Assembly: GCF_900207585.1 (NCBI RefSeq)
Contig: NZ_OAOP01000007.1
Coordinates: 124,001 to 188,000, forward strand
Length of the DNA: 64,000 bases
Reading direction: 5' to 3'
Source: Bacillus oleivorans
GTDB taxonomy: Bacteria; Bacillota; Bacilli; Bacillales; JC228
The translations under genes and the position numbers were made by a program. The first letter of the stretch is position 1, and each line of letters begins with the position of its first letter. Below, piece after piece: positions 63,027 to 64,000 of this stretch. The notes under the pieces were generated by a model, which ran no database searches, was not told where the DNA came from, and was given only the letters and a program-made list of their open reading frames with translations.

Positions 63027-63458
63027 ATGTCAGAGAAACATGAGCAAAAATTAATTGTTTTTCAATTAAAGGAGAAAGAGTATGTAATCCCGGTTGAACA
63101 AGTTACATCAATTGAAAAAGTATTGCCGATAACCCGAGTCCCTTTAGCAGACAACTTTATAAAAGGGGTTATTAATTTAAGGGGAGTCGTGATTCCGGCA
63201 GTTGATCTTAAAGTCAGACTGGGAATGAAGGAAGAAGCTTACACAGAACGGACAAGAGTCATCATTGTTTCAACTGATGAATACGAGGTGGGATTAATTG
63301 TCGACGTGGCCAATGATGTGATTGATATTGACAGTGAGATGATTGAGTCACCAAAGACCTTTGCTACCGATAGCGAAGCTGAATTTATTGAAGGTGTGCT
63401 TCAATATAACAAACGGATAATGATTTTATTAAACGTAGGAAAAGTATTAGGAGCTTAA
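63027..63458 (+). CDS. cheW: chemotaxis coupling protein CheW
   Basis: A 143-residue receptor-kinase adaptor with the duplicated SH3-like fold: FQLKEKEYVIPVEQVTSIEKVLPITRVP, FIKGVINLRGVVIPAVDLKVRLG and EVGLIVDVANDVIDI are typical. It starts with ATG after GAGAGGGATG. Acts with CheA P5 to link it to methyl-accepting receptors, none of which are encoded here. Confidence 0.97.
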   Translation: MSEKHEQKLIVFQLKEKEYVIPVEQVTSIEKVLPITRVPLADNFIKGVINLRGVVIPAVDLKVRLGMKEEAYTERTRVIIVSTDEYEVGLIVDVANDVIDIDSEMIESPKTFATDSEAEFIEGVLQYNKRIMILLNVGKVLGA

Positions 63459-63491
63459 ATCAGCTGCTATATAGTTAGGAGTCTTGCCGAG

Positions 63492-64000
63492 ATGGATCTT
63501 TATGCCATTACTAATTTTCATTTAGATATTCTCAAGGAAGTAGGCAATATTGGTGCTGGCCACGCTGCGACCGCCTTATCCTCTTTACTGAAAGAAAAGG
63601 TCGATATGGAAGTTCCTTCTGTTCGCTTAGCCTCCTATGATGAAATGATGGAACTGTCTGGCGGTAGTGAGTCTGTGGTGACAGCAGCTTATTTAACAAT
63701 TCATGGAGATATTAATGGCCATATGTTCTTTGTTTTACCTGTTAAACACGGGGAGCGTTTTGTAGAGATTTTGTTGAATGAACCTGTTTCTTTTCAGCAG
63801 CCGCCATTTTCAAGTCTGTCTATTTCTGTATTAGAGGAAATTGGGAATATTGTTTCAGGATCCTATCTTTCTGCCTTGTCTGATTTTTCAGGCTTAAAGC
63901 TTGTTCCATCCGTTCCAGCTGTCAGTGTCGATATGTTCGGCGCGATCATTGCCCATGGAATGTTAGAAATGTCCACTTATACAGACTCTGTGATTGTAAT
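63492..64000 (+). CDS. cheC: CheY-P phosphatase CheC (cut by window end)
   Basis: The frame opens at ATG 63492 (MDLYAITNFHLDILKEVGNI) and stays open to the window end, about 169 of roughly 209 residues. Two phosphatase motifs are seen: ILKEVGNIGAGHAATALS and VLEEIGNIVSGSYLSALS, both with the E-x-x-N pair that dephosphorylates CheY-P. TTAGGAG lies about 10 bases upstream. CheC partners with CheD, expected just outside the window. It is a paralogue of the FliY middle domain. Confidence 0.95.
   Translation, partial: MDLYAITNFHLDILKEVGNIGAGHAATALSSLLKEKVDMEVPSVRLASYDEMMELSGGSESVVTAAYLTIHGDINGHMFFVLPVKHGERFVEILLNEPVSFQQPPFSSLSISVLEEIGNIVSGSYLSALSDFSGLKLVPSVPAVSVDMFGAIIAHGMLEMSTYTDSVIV

Overview
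The window is a colinear stretch of low-GC Gram-positive chromosome, clearly Bacillaceae. Gene order matches the Bacillus subtilis block thiN-spoVM-rpmB-yloU-fakA through codY and on into the fla/che operon up to cheC. It is not B. subtilis itself: a lepB gene sits between rplS and rbgA, a flagellar-operon gene of the TIGR02530 type lies between flgD and flgE, flgE is long, and several spacers carry repeats. SpoVM (endospore coat), CodY, FapR and SwrD homologues all point to a spore-forming, motile Bacillus relative. Almost everything reads on the + strand; only rpmB is on the - strand. I see no rRNA, tRNA, CRISPR array, prophage or insertion sequence.

Layout. 1-900: end of thiN, the 26-residue spoVM gene, and convergent rpmB. 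1150-5360: yloU-fakA, then a repeat-bearing spacer and a long leader before the serine dehydratase pair sdaAB-sdaAA. 5350-11170: recG, then the FapR-controlled lipid operon fapR-plsX-fabD-fabG, and acpP. 11780-17160: rnc-smc-ftsY. 17540-22160: ylxM-ffh (SRP), rpsP-khpA, ylqD-rimM-trmD, and rplS with its own promoter and leader. 22610-29190: lepB, rbgA, rnhB, the ylqG-ylqH pair and sucCD. 29215-37890: dprA, topA, trmFO, then xerC-hslV-hslU-codY. 37890-64000: a 430-base regulatory region and the fla/che operon (flgB to cheC, the last gene cut by the window edge).

How the genes work together. The first half is housekeeping: fatty-acid supply (FapR, PlsX, FabD, FabG, ACP, FakA), RNA maturation and ribosome assembly (RNase III, RimM, TrmD, RbgA, TrmFO, S16, L19, L28), protein targeting (Ffh, FtsY, LepB), and DNA dynamics (Smc, TopA, RecG, XerC, DprA, RNase HII). 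CodY closes that half and is a known regulator of motility in Bacillus. The second half encodes, in order, the rod, MS ring, C ring, export ATPase, hook, export gate, flagellar number and position GTPases, and the chemotaxis signalling core.

Most noteworthy. (1) Three inter-operon spacers (about 11356-11650, 17234-17420, 22236-22520) are filled by degenerate tandem repeats. Their periods are 52, 20 and 20-21 bp, close to five and two helical turns, and each lies between a terminator and the next operon. (2) ylqG-ylqH looks like a second, divergent FliK/FlhB-C-terminal-domain pair outside the flagellar operon. (3) A stable hairpin separates the only Shine-Dalgarno of swrD from its GTG start and could bridge the gap. 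(4) The fapR promoter -35 lies inside the recG terminator, and the FapR box covers the predicted start of transcription. (5) A long structured leader precedes sdaAB. (6) The topA promoter has two perfect consensus hexamers but a 15-bp spacer.
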